A stretch of DNA of 64,000 nt from Theristus sp. LFF4_11 (taxonomy: Eukaryota > Nematoda > Chromadorea > Monhysterida > Xyalidae): the NCBI GenBank assembly GCA_030248135.1, contig JASANC010003655.1:44762-108761 (forward strand). The letters are read 5' to 3'. The notes under the pieces are model-generated. The model worked only from the letters and a program-made list of their open reading frames with translations. It was not told where the DNA came from and searched no databases. The translations under genes and the position numbers were made by a program. Each line of letters opens with the position of its first letter. The stretch's first letter is position 1. Below are positions 1 through 14,100 of the stretch, piece by piece.

Positions 1-3000
1 CAGTAGCGACATTTGTTGGACTGCAAAGGAACATCACACAAGCGGATAAACGGTGACAAACGTGCGGTACTCAAGATACATGTACACATCAGTTCCGTTC
101 AAAAAGTGCTTTTACACAGAATGACTATTATTTTCAACACTACTTTGGTTGTATGAAAACAAGCAACTCACAAGCTGGATTATTTGACAAAAACAACAGC
201 AGTGTTTGACTGATATCAAGCACGAAACGTCATTTAGGACGAAAGTTGCTGGGAACATATACGCGAAGAAAACAAGATCTCTGCGTGCTTGTCTTGTTAA
301 ATTCAAAAATGCGGGCAGACTTGTTAGTGACAGGCAGCTGCAGGATATCTGCGGATGAGTATTGCACTCAACACAACTGCATACTGCAGAACTCATATAA
401 AACGAGAATTGTGAAAACAAACATTTGCGTATTATTCTTTTAAACCGCTGAAAACCTTTTCAACATTTCGGTATCGACACTTATCGGAAATAGAGAACGT
501 ATCCTTATCGCAAGAGTTAAAAACTTTACCGTTGATTTTTTTACAGAGGCTATTTGGAGCCGAATTTAATTTTCCGCTCGTAGCGCATAACTACGTATTT
601 GCTACATGTGCGCAACTCCAACGTAAAAAATTGCAGTTGAAACAGCAAGTCAGCCGGATATTTGGAATGCGAGTCAAATCAAGCTACCCAGAACATTACC
701 GCAAAGACACATGCGAACATTACGAACATGCATGAGCTTGAATTTTCAATGTCTGCATTCGTACACAAACATTATTGATCAGTCGGTACTCCACTTCAGA
801 CTGCTACACACCCGTATATTCTTTATTCGATGGCACAAAGCCTGTGTACACAATATGCTAATGGGAATGTTCCCCCGGTAAAGCCGTTGGCACTCACGCA
901 CACAGCAGCACGAAAGCATGCCAGCATGCAGCACTTGAAATCATTGAAAGTTCTTGGCTGACTAGTGACCATATTGCTTGCTTTCTGTGACTGAATGGGC
1001 ACATTATTGCCTTGCCAGCTCTGGTCCTGTCGCTAAAAGCAGCTACAGAGACAATTATCAGAAACTCTGTGGATACAAAAGAGAGCTGAACAACGAGTCG
1101 TTCCATTGGAACAATGTTCTTTATTGTAGCATCGGTTATATTCGTCCAAGGACAGAAAACAAAAACAGAGTTTTATTTTGAACAAAGTAATTATCTACAT
1201 ACACCAGTGTGACAGATAGTGCCAAAAACAATTCGAACACAGGGCTACCAAACCAGTCATGGTGAGCCTATTCAACGTAATACCAGCAAACATCGCATGA
1301 GAATCGTGTCACATCAAAGCAAACGGAGAAATCAGTATCAAAAAAATTCAAACTATCCATGTATCAGATTTCCGACAAGAAGCAATGCACCGAGAATAGC
1401 GCACACAATGAAGAAGTACGCCAATCGACTGCACGAGTCAAGCACGACGTCGCGTACTGGCATAATTCCACACACGGAAAAGTCAAAACAACCTGAAGAA
1501 AGAAACAAAATGATCGTTGAAAGCGTCGGATGCTTATGATGCCAGTTTTTTTGTGACCGATGGCCGCTCTGTTAGCATAAAAATCAAATTACTTACCTCA
1601 ACGGCAAAAAGCCCGATGTTCTCCAACAACTTTGCAGCAAAAGCGAAAGTTTGCTCCAAGCCACACTTGCGTCAAAACTGCAAAATCAGATTTAAAATGA
1701 GAAAATAAAGACACACTAACAGAAACAAAAAATCGCACTATTCGATAGAAGTTGCGTGGCAGTAAACGTTTCACAACTATCGAAAAAGTTACTGCGCTTG
1801 TGCTAACACTGTTATTTATTATTTTATTGAACAAACTGTCAACAATTTTAAACACCATAATCGACTTTCGTGCGCTTTATTGCACTGGCGGCGATAACGC
1901 AACGCAATGAATTGATCCAGTCACACGCACGGTCCAGTTCACCAATGGTAAACTATGTTTGTTTAAATCTGTCACTTTTTCGCAGAATACAGAGCATGCA
2001 TGTAAGCACAATAAAACGCTCAGTTACCTCGTGTGCTGTAGAAAACCATTTTTTTCAAAAGCGATTGTAAAGCGTTCCATCCGCTGTTGTAAATCACAAA
2101 CACTTCTTGAATACCTGAGAAGTTCTTCTACCAAAATTGATGCCGCAGCCGCCGCTAAAATTCTTTTCTATCAAAAAATGCGTTGCGGAAACAGAAATAA
2201 ACCCAACAAAAAACTAAACAATTTCAACGTTCACATTGTTCTTTTTTCAGAACAAACGCTGACACGAAAACAGACCAATTCGTCTGAAAAGGAGAAGTTA
2301 TGGCTCGTTATAGCTTATCGTGTAGCCTTTTTGAATCACCCTGTACATAGGTAGGTTGGTTTAGACAAAACCTCAGAATTACCCAAATCCGCATAATGTG
2401 GAACACGAAGATTAGTCAGAATAAAAATTGATTTGCAAAAACAAACATAGCGAACGAAGAGGCTACAATCTGAACTAAAAGTTGATCGGAAAATACTCGA
2501 AGGCCACGATTAGGACTTGCACGCAAATAGGTCACGAAACGAGACAGGGGTGTTCAGATTTCGAGAAACGGAGACGAGGAGACCGTGATTCATGCGCGCA
2601 CTACACGCTTAGCATCCAACCAGGAAGAAATGACTATGATCATAAACAATTGACCATGAAACAGCTAACCTTCACCACGGCGACCGCTTGTTCACCATCA
2701 TTGCTATCAATCGTTTGATCAACGGACAACCGGATGCCAGAGCCAGATGTTGTCATCCAACGATCACCTCCGATGTCGCAACGCCAACTTGTTAACGACT
2801 TTGCAAAACAATAGAAACAAGCGCACTTTCCAACGAAAACACAAAATGGAAACATCAACCGCTTGCATTAAACAGCCACCAAAAACAACAACAAAAACAT
2901 ATTTTCAAAAACCGTGCTGCTGTGACACGGTAATGTTGCACAGTCACGAAGAAACACATGGTATTTTACATCAGCGAGCGTCATCGTCAGTTAGTCATAT

Positions 3001-3387
3001 TCTGCAGTGCACGGCATAATACCAGAGAAATGTAAGCGCAATGCACGGCATAAGTGTAAGACCCCATGAGTAGGCAAGCCAATCGAATATGTTCGTGCGT
3101 GTTTGTCGGTGATCATGCAACATTGCTGTGTTCGTAACAACGTGCAGTGTCTTTAAAAACAACATGCAAATAAGCACCAAGCAAAACAAAACAAAAGTAA
3201 TCAAGCGTCGGGCAAACAGAAAGCACCCAAGTGAAGCCACGAAAGCGAAAGCGCAAACCCCAACTTCTTGTTCGGTGTGATTTTATTCACTGCTTTTCAC
3301 GCCAACTATGCAACGTGGTGATGGATTGTTGGTTAGTGCACACGGCAAGCAATCACACGAAATCTCTTAAATTTCATAAAAGTATAG
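1..3387. other. No gene recognised
   Basis: AT-rich sequence with only short open frames on both strands. None shows a recognisable domain or a convincing exon with matching splice phases. It could be intergenic or part of a large intron of a gene lying further left. Confidence 0.5.
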
Positions 3388-4166
3388 GGTAATAAAAAAC
3401 GTCAAACTTTTGAAACGCTTCAATCTTGCAAGTGCATAACATCTGAAGCTGAAATTTGCACCACTTGTAGTCATTTGATTGCCAGCTGTTGTGTAAAAAT
3501 TTCAGCCAAAAAAAGTAATAACTCTGTTAGGCACAACGGTACTTTATACAAAAAGTTTACACTTTCACTGTTTACATTTTCAAGCATCGGGGTACACGTA
3601 GAGATGTCAAGAAAAAAAAATTTTCTATTTTTTTCTTTTAAAAAAAAAATTTTTTTTTTAATTTTTTTTTTCTATCATCACCATTCAAGACATCGGAATT
3701 TGTTGAACTAGCCTTTGCGACGCTCAAGTACTTCAATTTTTTTCGAAAAATTCTGGCAACGTCACCTCATCTTCTGTTTCATTGTCACCTGAGCCATAAT
3801 TGTCTTGTTAAACTTGTCTTGTGTCCACCGTTGTTTCCAATGACCGCTTGAACACTTTAAGCGACTAAAACAAAACACTTATGGAGCAGGTGACAGTGAA
3901 ACAGAAGACGATGTGAAGTTGCCAGAACAAAACTTGAATAATGATGATGACGTGTATACCGATGCTTGAAAATGTAAAAAAAGCGAAAATGTAAAATTGT
4001 GGAAAAAAGTACCGTTGTGCTTATCAGACTTACTTTTTTGCTGAACTTTTTGCACAACAAATGGCAAACAAATAACTGTAAGTGGTACAAATTTCAGCTT
4101 CAGATATTAATGCAGTCGCGAGATCGAAGCGTTTTAAAATTTGACGTTTTTTGTACCACCCAGTAC
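3388..4166. mobile_element. Fold-back / long-TIR element
   Basis: Two imperfect inverted arms of about 220 bp (3388-3611 and 3940-4166) flank an AT-rich centre containing a long T/A run. Shared landmarks in inverse orientation are AAAACGTCAAA, ATCTGAAGCTGAAATTTG, GCACAACGGTACTTT and TTTTCAAGCATCGG. No coding capacity is visible, so it is a non-autonomous element. The superfamily is not assigned. Confidence 0.75.
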
Positions 4167-5143
4167 AACAACCATACTGTGTTAAAAAACGTTTAAAAAT
4201 AACATTTTTGATTTTTGCACAATAGAAATTTGCGGAGCAACCAAAATATATCAACAATTCAAACCAACAACCAACTTTGACCCTTGCGAAATAGCAAATG
4301 TTCCATTGCATAATGAATCAACGACGCATGAAACTCACAGACGTTTACTGAGTCACAACTGGTTGGTAACAGATATGCTGAAATGCTCCAAAGCATAAGA
4401 AATCCTTCATTACAGATGTCTTCAGCCCCACACTGTCCTTCATTAGAGCAGCTCAACGATACAAAATATTATGTCTCAAAACAAAAAACGGTAAAGTGGC
4501 CGGGCAGTGAGCGTCTGACAAGCATATCAACAGGTTACAATTACAATGTGTTCAAATTAAAAACAATAAAAACCTTCAAACAATTTGCAAAATTTGACTG
4601 AACATTTCACAACTTGGGCTTTGCGAAACCAATACCAATCACAACAACTGTTTTACCGATGAGGCGACGAGTTGAAAAAGATTTCGACCAGGAATTTCGA
4701 TTGGCGGACTGGAATGTGTGCGTTCTGGAACAAAATGCACACTATTGACTATTGAACAGTCAAGTTAAAAACAGATAAACAGGTCAACAACAGAACATCT
4801 TCAAAATCGGTTATGGCGAAAAATTCAGCACATTAAAAAGAAAAATCGAATCGTTCCCGAGACACAGCGGAGATCAGAGTAAAACAGGGAGAGAGAGCAA
4901 GCAACCCCCAGAACAGAGTATACCAAGCGTACCACAACTCACTAAATAAAACAGCGCCATTAGCGCAACAAAACGACCGAAATAATTGATTGACATGGTG
5001 GATGAGGTGCAACAAACTGCAGATCAGTGAAAAGTTGTGCAATTTATCAAAAGGAACCATACCACCGCGGTATTAGTTGAATGAACAAAAGAGAGCACTG
5101 CAGATCAACCAACAAGAAACAACATGCACAGAGTATTTCGCAA
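4167..5143. other. No gene recognised
   Basis: AT-rich stretch between the fold-back element and the 3' end of the Twinkle-like gene. It presumably contains that gene's 3' UTR and polyadenylation region on the minus strand. No other feature was seen. Confidence 0.4.
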
Positions 5144-8100
5144 TCATAGCAGCGCATCATTGATGTATGGATCGTCCATGCGCTCCATACGCACATCCTC
5201 CAGGTGATGGCACAACGTTTCACGATTGAAGCGCATCAACAACCGATCGTAGTGCACCGTGATGCCATTGTAACGATTCTTGGCAACCTGACGCGAGAAT
5301 GGCATTATTATTGGCATCGATGGACATGAATTGTTAGAGGAACTATATTTCCTGTGACACTCAAAGGTGCCGAATAAAAGCGAACCGAACAGAGCAACCG
5401 CCACTGACATGCAGGAACTTCGCATGACGCCCGTCCTTCTCCTGTCTTCGTTGTATGATGAGCACCGTATCGGCCTCTTGCGACAGCCGGCTGCCACCGT
5501 AGATCGAGTGCACGCTCAGCACGTCGTCCTGAAGCACAACAACATCCAGGCGTTCTTTAAGCTCATCATTTCGTCGATGATGCGAAGTGCAGCGAATGAT
5601 GCAAAGTTCAAACGAAATCTTTCTCTTAGAGGGCATTCATGAATCAGTATTTAGTGACCGTATTCATTCATGTTTTAACACAGTTACGCATCACTAAATA
5701 CGGCTTCATGAATGCCACTTCAAAATTCCGTGAATCGCAAAACCGAACGTGTATCAGCACCTTTCTCGGGTGAACGACCAACGTGACGTGCACCCGGAGA
5801 TCGGTGGCCAATCGACGCATGTACTTGACGAACTCGTCCTGGATGGCGAATCGCTCCTGGTAGTTCGTAGACATCGTGTTGCCGACGAGGAACTGCAGGT
5901 TGTCGACGACGATGTGATTGATGCGCGACATCTCCGCCTGTGCGCGGATCGCCTGCGAGTGTGCGAATTGTCAGTGCAGTTTACAGTCCATCTCGCTAAT
6001 TATCTAAAAATGCGGGAGACGCATATAAAAGGAGAAATATGGCCTTGTGTAAGCAGTGAAAGACTTGGCTCGACAACGCTTTTCAAGTCTCTGATGTGGT
6101 ACACACGAATACAAGTACATAAGAGTCATATTTTTGCGCCGTTTATTTATGATTTCGGTTGCACATGGCAACCCTCGTACTTTGTATTGTAGACAAATGA
6201 CCTTTCACATTTGCGGATTTCGGGCATTTAGCGACCACTAAAACTACTAAAATAACAATCAGACTTTAGCTCGCTGACACTGGTTTGTCCAGGACAAATT
6301 GTATCGCAGAAGCATTGCGGAACGCAAGGTCTCCTGTGGCAAAGGCAATGACTCACGGGACAGACGGTTTATCCTGCCACACTAGTTGAAGGTGACACCG
6401 GTAAAAAACGTGAAAATCAACGGAAGACAACTCCTTTTTGTCACTGGTGCTGGTGTGTACACAGCGGTGCGTACGTTAACAACAACGAAAAAGCTACATG
6501 CAACAATGTTTTGCAATCTCTGATTTTTTTGTTTTTGCACAGAATTTACAGAATTTCGCACATGGCGTGATTTTAGATTAAATCGAAGAGGACAATTATT
6601 AAATAACTTCAAAGTTTTACGCTTTTCAGCAAAACGAAAACGAAAACGAAAACTTTCGGATTCGCTGCCCTCCGGGGATATAGCGACCACAGGCCACCGA
6701 AACCGAAATCGGGCTAAGATCACTGGTGCCCCCAGGACAGAGCGGGGCTTAGAGGCTGTCCCCCTCACGTGCCGAGGGTATTGGTTCCACGGGATGGTGA
6801 GCCGTCCATTCCCCAATCCCACCGGAGTTTGGTACCTTCGGGTTTCCGGAATCGGTGGGGGGGGCGTGCTTCAAAAAAAAAACAAACAAACGCGGCGCAA
6901 AAATATGACCCTTATGTACTTGTATTCGTGTGTACCACATCAGAGACTTGAAAAGCGTTGTCGAGCCAAGTCTTTCACTGCTTACACAAGGCCATATTCC
7001 TCCTTTTATATGCGTCTCCCGCATTTTTAGATAATATTCTGACTTTTACATAAGCCCCGAAGGTCGGACCAAAATCACAATTCGTTGGTCACACATTCTT
7101 CTAAACGCCGGACAACTCAGGTTTTTCATTTTTCGTTTTTTAGGCCGATTTCTCCTATGCCATTTCTACGGCCGATTCCCCAAAATCGTCACGATTCAGT
7201 ACCTAGAATCGCTCACAAAAGAAAAACTGACCCAAAAGCCGTGATCGGCGTAATGAATTACCATGGAAAACACCGTTTTCTTGTTTTTCATTTTTGGACC
7301 GGTTTCGCTAAATTCCACGGCCGATTCGCCATAAATCGTCACGATTCAGTATCTAGAGTTGCCCATACAAGAAAACTAACCCAAAATCCGTGATCAGCAC
7401 ATTGAATTACCCTGGAAAAACCGTTTTCTCGTTTTTCATTTCTTGACCGATTTCGCCAATTTCCACGGCCGATTCGCCCGAAATCGTCACGATTCAGTAT
7501 CTAGAGTTGCTCACGTAAGAAAACTAACCCAAAATTCGTGATCAGCGGATTGAATTACCCTGGAAAATAGCCTTTTCTTGTTTTTCGTTCCTGGACCAAT
7601 GTCGCCAACTTCCACGGCCGATTCGCCCGAAATCGTCACGATTCAGTATCTAAAGTTGCTCACATAAAAAACTAACCCAAAATCCGTGATCAGTGCATTG
7701 AATTACCCTGGAAAACAGCCTTTTCTTGTTTTTCGTTTCTGGACCGATTTCGCCAAATTCCACGGCCGATTCCCCAAAATCGTCACGATTCAGTACCTAG
7801 AATCGCTCACAAAAGAAAAACTGACCCAAAAGCCGTGATCGGCGTAATGAATTACCATGGAAAACACCGTTTTCTTGTTTTTCATTTCTGGACCGGTTTC
7901 GCTAAATTCAACGGCCGATTCGCCATAAATCATCACGATTCAGTATCTAGAGTTGCTCATACAAGAAAACTAACCCAAAATCCGTGATCAGCACATTGAA
8001 TTACCCTGGAAAAATTGTTTTCTCGTTTTTCATTTCTGGACCGATTTCGCCAACTTCCACGGCCGATTCGCCCGAAATCGTCACGATTCAGTATCTAAAG

Positions 8101-11100
8101 TTGCTCACATAAAAAACTAACCCAAAATTCGTGATCAGTGCATTGAATTACTCTGGAAAACAGCCTTTTCTTGTTTTTCGTTTCTGGACCGATTTCATCA
8201 AATTCCACGGCCGATTCCCCAAAATCGTCACGATTCAGTACCTAGAATCGCTCACAAAAGAAAAACTGACCCAAAAGCCGTGATCGGCGTAATGAATTAC
8301 CATGGAAAACACCGTTTTCTTGTTTTTCATTTCTGCACGGTTTCGCTAAATTTAACGGCCGATTCGCCATAAATCTTCACGATTCAGTATCTAGAGTTGC
8401 TCATATTGCTCATACAAGAAAACTAACCCAAAATCCGTGATCAGCACATTGAATTACCCTGGAAAAACCGTTTTCTCGTTTTTCACTTGTGGACCGATTT
8501 CGCCAATTTCCACGGCCGATTCGCCTGAAATCGTCACGATTCAATATCTAGAGTTGCTCACATAAGAAAACTAACCCAAAATTCGTGATCAGCGGATTGA
8601 ATTACCCTGGAAAACACCCTTTTCTTGTTTTTCGTTCCTGGACCAATTTCGCCAACTTCCACGGCCGATTCGCCCGAAATCGTCACGATTCAGTTTCTAA
8701 AGTTGCTCACATAAAAAAAACTAACCCAAAATCCGTGATCAGTGCATTGAATTACCCTGGAAAACAGCCTTTTCTTGTTTTTCGTTTCTGGACCGATTTC
8801 GCCAAATTCCACGGCCGATTCGCCCGAAATCGTCACGATTCAGCGTCTAGAGTTGCTCACGTAAGAAAACTAACCCAAAATTCGTTATCAGCGCATTGAA
8901 TTACCCTGGAAAACACCCTTTTCTTGTTTTTCGTTCCTGGACCGATTTCGCCAATTTCCACGGCCGATTCGCCCGAAATCGTCACGATTGAGCATCCAGA
9001 GTTGCTCACGTAAGAAAACTAACCCAAAATTCGTTATCAGCGCATTGAATTACCCTGGAAAACACCCTTTTCTTGTTTTTCGTTTCTGGACCGATTTCGC
9101 CAATTTCCACGGCCGATTCGCCCGAAATCGTCACGATTCAGCATCTAGAGTTGCTCACGTAAGAAAACTAACCCAAAATTCGTGATCAGCGCATTGAATT
9201 ACCCTGGAAAACACCCTTTTCTTGTTTTTCGTTCCTGGACCGATTTCGCCAACTTCCACGGCCGATTCGACAGAAATCGTCACGATTCAGCATTTAGAGT
9301 TGCTCACGTAAGAAAACTAACCCAAAATCCGTGATCAGCGCATTGAATTCCTACGGACTAAACATTTCTCCTATTTTTCGTAGCTCAGACAAAATTTGTA
9401 AGAGTGAAAAAATGATATCCAGTCAAAATGCAACGAACTTTCAAAAAATGCACAATTTTCACTCAAAAAAGTGCCCGGGCAAAAAAATAAACTAATTTTT
9501 CAAAATCTACGGATGAAATTACCCCAGGAAACATTTTTGTTAACTGTGAAAGTGTTCCAGCTAAAAATTGAAAGAGCGAACACTTAAAACCAGGTGAAAA
9601 CCCTGCGAACTTTTAAAAATACCCAATTTTTACCCAAAAACAAGGTCGGGGCAAAAAATTAACCCAAAGAGCAAAATCTACGGATGAAATTACCCCAGGA
9701 AACATTTTTGTTCGACTGTGAAAGTGTCGCAGGTATAAATTGAAAGGGCGAACACATGTTGATTACATACCTGAAAAAAAAGAGATAGAAAAATAAGTAA
9801 CATCAATTTCAGAATAGGTTTTTCGTGTCTACAGCGTATGAAAAGTAGTCGGATAAAAAAATTTTCGCGGCTCCAAACACAACTTTGGGTGTTTGTTTCG
9901 TGTGCACAGAAACAGGTTTGTGGCTTATTAATAGGTTCGCGTAGGACGCTGATGAAATTTGAAAAACGCGCGCGAGAGGATAACGGCTCATATAATGCGT
10001 GATGCGCTGTCCGCTCGCTGACGCTCGCTCGCGCATCCGCATGATATATGCAACTAGCTGATTGGTTAGTCATAGCAGTGCTAAGCGCTGATTGGTCAGC
10101 CATGAGTACTTCTCAACGCTGATTGGTTGGTCATGAGCAGTGCTCAGCGCTGATTGGTTGGTTATTACGTCATATGTTGCATATATTTTCCAGATGCACT
10201 GTAGTTATTTTAATTGAGTCAGGCAAAATTTGCTCCAGAAACATCTAAGCATACACTTATATCCAATTAGCTGACTGGTTGGTTAAAAACGCGACTAATC
10301 ATGCATTGCGTGCATGCCTGCACTCCGCCTCCACAGCAATGCCCACACACAGAATGCACATATCACTTGTTCACCAGCCAATCAGCTAAAAGCATACAAT
10401 ATAGAAATAGACTGTAAACATGACGCCATGGCCATCATGGTCTCACGTCGGCAATATCGGACGGATGCTTGTCTCTGAACGCCTCCGAGTTGATGAATAT
10501 CGGACCGCCCTCCATGCGCTCGAACTTGTCGAGGATACGGTCGAGTCTACTGCGGTACTCGGGCCGGTAAAGTGGCAATCTGCAAACCAAAAGGAGCAAG
10601 AGCTACATCAAATGCACGAAACAAATCACTTCAGAGAACACAAATAGAAACAGAACGTCTATGGTAAGAAGCCGAAACGGTCGAAAACGAGCTTTGAAAT
10701 CAAGCAAGGTGAGCTAAAACGAATTCGGCTGGACGATTTGACTGTTGTCCCGGAGTGCAATGCGGCTTTCTTAATTTACAGTTTTTGAATCCACAGACAG
10801 ACAACCAACCCGGCGTATTGGCAAGCCATCCATTTCAGAATACGCGTCTCGGGCATCTCAAAGCTGCAGAACAACGTGCGTACCTGCAATAACGCGCATC
10901 AAATTCAGAAAAATTAATAATAAAACATCAAAAGTAACCGTATACCATCAAGAAACACCGTGTCACAACATAAACAAGCATCATTCTTTCCGTAACGAAC
11001 CCCCTGCTTAGCAAGATCAACCACATATTCGCAAAGAAACGTCGTTTTGCCGGTTCCAGTACCCCCGGTCAAAATGGTCATCTCGCCGAGTCGGAAGCCA

Positions 11101-14100
11101 CCGAGAATCTTGTTCAGTATGTCCCAACGTTTGAACTGAAACGTAACCGAATGAATTGTCGCTTCGCTTTTTTCTTGGGCGCAAAGTTCATTTGAGCATT
11201 TTACGTCAGCTGTTTTTCCAGCTTTCTGAAATCGAAAGTCACATCTGTGCTCAAATGTACCAACGTCCCAATTGCATTCGCATTCGGCAACATTGACCAC
11301 AAGTTTCTAACATCAGCAGCGGTGTGTTTGGTGATCCACGAAAGCGTAAAACAACGACGAACTCAAAATCTATAAAAAACACAAAAGCATCTGCGCATCC
11401 GCGACTTGTGCGGGACTTGCAAGCTGCAGTCTCTCTGAAACCACAGTGGGGCTTCTCTTTCTATGTGCACAAAAGCACTCGTTCGTTGGAAGTCATCGCC
11501 ACAACAATTCGCTGCTGTCACCGATAATATTCGTCATCGGTTACCCATAAGACCAACAAAGACTTTTTGCAGCCCATGAAAGCGACATTTTCATATTGAA
11601 GCAAAAATAACACGATTCTGCTGCTGGAATAATCTCGCGAAGCAACCGTGAATTCTTGTGGACAACAACCACAACACATCAACCACAATCCACTGGAAAC
11701 TACGTACAAACTATGTTCACAGTTGAAAATCTCAAAAATCTGAAACCACGACGGACGGGAAAGCGATTCACTTCTCATCATGCGTATCACCGAAACAAGC
11801 TTATGCCGTGAATACCGTACTGGGCGTTGTCGGGGAGATCTGACAATCCACTGAAGCTTGCTGAATAGCTGCTCTGAAAACATCTAAATGTCAACTTTCA
11901 ACTAAACTACCGGCAAGGAGCACAGGACACGAGTGGAAGTACTAGCCACTTGAATTGTGATTTAGTGAGTCACAATCTTGGTCAACAATCGTCCAATTAG
12001 TGTTTTGGTGGCCATGTGCAGCGTTGTTGCAATAGTGTCAACAGTGCATGTGCGCGGTGTGTGCTGTGGTATGAGGTATATGATGCATGCAGTGTGCCTC
12101 ACACAGACCTTGGCAACATTCGGGCCAGCCTGATAGGCGACACCATTGCCCATGTGCTGACTATTGCGTGCATGCCGGAGCACCGGCAGACGACTGTTGT
12201 GTCCGTTCACCAGCGAGCTCGGTCGCGCTGCGCCGCGCACACGCTGCGAGAACGCGCGAGCCCGCGGCGCAAACTCGTTCAGTGGACGCGACCTCGCCGC
12301 GGCCAGGCGGCCGGGTTCGCCGGGCCAGCCGAACTCGCGGGCGCTCGCAACGACCGGCGCATTCGAGGCCGGGAGGAACGAACGGGAGCGACGCATCGGC
12401 ACTGCCGCTGGCGGCACGCTTGGCCAGTCCGCCTGGTTGTCGCTCGGTGGTTGACCGCCAGCATCCAGGAACGCGTCAGCAGGCCACGAGTCCAACTGAG
12501 CGGCGCCAACTGGCGGCGGACTCCAGCTGTCGTGGCGCGCACGACGACGCCGCCGATAGTGCCACCGCCCGCGAGCCGGGTAGTAGTGCGGCGGCATCGG
12601 CTCGAGCGCGTTTAACGACGGCGACGTGAACAGACGACCATTGGCCAGTGGCTCGTCAAAGGCGACAGGTGGCGACCAGCCGTCACCAGCGACGCCACGG
12701 TTGCCGCCGCCAGCGCGGAAGCGACGACGCGGATAGGAGTGCGAGAGGCGGGGCCGACGTGCCGGCACTCCCGGCGCCGCACCGCCGCCATGCCACCAGA
12801 TCGGACCGACGATCAACGTCGGATCGTCCTCGAACTCGTCCATGTACGGCCAATCGTCCGTGTCCAGTTGGGTCGGCAGCCAACGGAGCATGTCCTGGAC
12901 CATGTCAGTCAATTGCGATTTGCGACTATAACAATGAGCTTCTTTGGCTTGAATTCAGTGTTTATCCGCTGAAAAACAAACTTTCAGTGAGATCGTCTGA
13001 AAATGTTTCAATGTTGTTTCGTTTTCAGTCCAGAAAAAATCGCTGATATTTTTCAGTCCGATAAAAATCAATCTATTTGGTGGTGGTATTTGTGCAAAAA
13101 ACGTCTACCCATGTTCTGCATTTAGTTGTCAAACGATGCACACTACCAAACAAGTGATAAAAACAGAACGCATTCATGAAAATTCAGCCCACGGGCAGTG
13201 CGCAGACACCACTCACTTGTGCGTCTGCTCTTCCAACCTGAAATGTTTCTGCATTGATTTTTGCGTGAAATGTCAGCCTGTTTTTTGTTATCAAATTACA
13301 TATTACTGTTGAAATAACCGTTTTCAGAATTTCCATTGTTGTGGCAAACAAAGTGAAAAACCAAAATATCGCCGAAGACGTTGATTTACACAGTTTCCGC
13401 ACGCAAAACAAAAGATACAAGGGTTTCAAACTTGCGGTGCCACACACACACACACTCCAATACCTAAACATTAACAGGAGCTACTAATTTTGCCCAAACA
13501 TCAGAGCATGTAACTGAACAGTTTTGGTCTATTCACGGTTGCTGCGCAGAAATGTGGCTTTGAATGAGTCATATATCTTTTGTGAGATTCAGTGAACGTA
13601 GCGGAGACTGACTGTGAGCATCACAGCATTACCACCTGTCGCCTTAGTTCCGCGGTCTCTTATACTGCATGCCAATTAACAGTTTACCTACAGCAGTCTT
13701 AGTGACATTTTCATACAAGCCAACGCACCAACACCACTGAGACTTCGACGGAGTTAGCTAGTTAGAGTTCGATATTTGCAGCAGAGAGCGCAAGCAATTA
13801 TAGCGTATGATCTCTTATTGTGGTCCCGAGACTCAATGCGCGTATAGATACAGGTAAACAGTTTCATACAAGACGCGGGAATTCAAAATTGGCCGCGATC
13901 CGAGTCGCCGAAACAGAGCGGAGTCACTTCGGGCGATTCTCAATGGCCACATCAAGACTGGAAACGTCTGCGTCTTCTTTTCTACGTCTGCACACGCATT
14001 CAGTCGCAGAACCTAAAAAAATTAATAATAGTATACGAGTGAACCTGTGCAATGCCGCGCGACACAAACTCGTGTTCGGTCAACTCGAGACGCAGTGGGT

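Noticed and set aside
12016..12629. Plus-strand frames of 180-199 codons opposite the GC-rich ORF
   Set aside because: High G+C leaves several frames open; Arg-rich composition is typical of shadow frames. The minus frame is longest and shares the host gene's strand.
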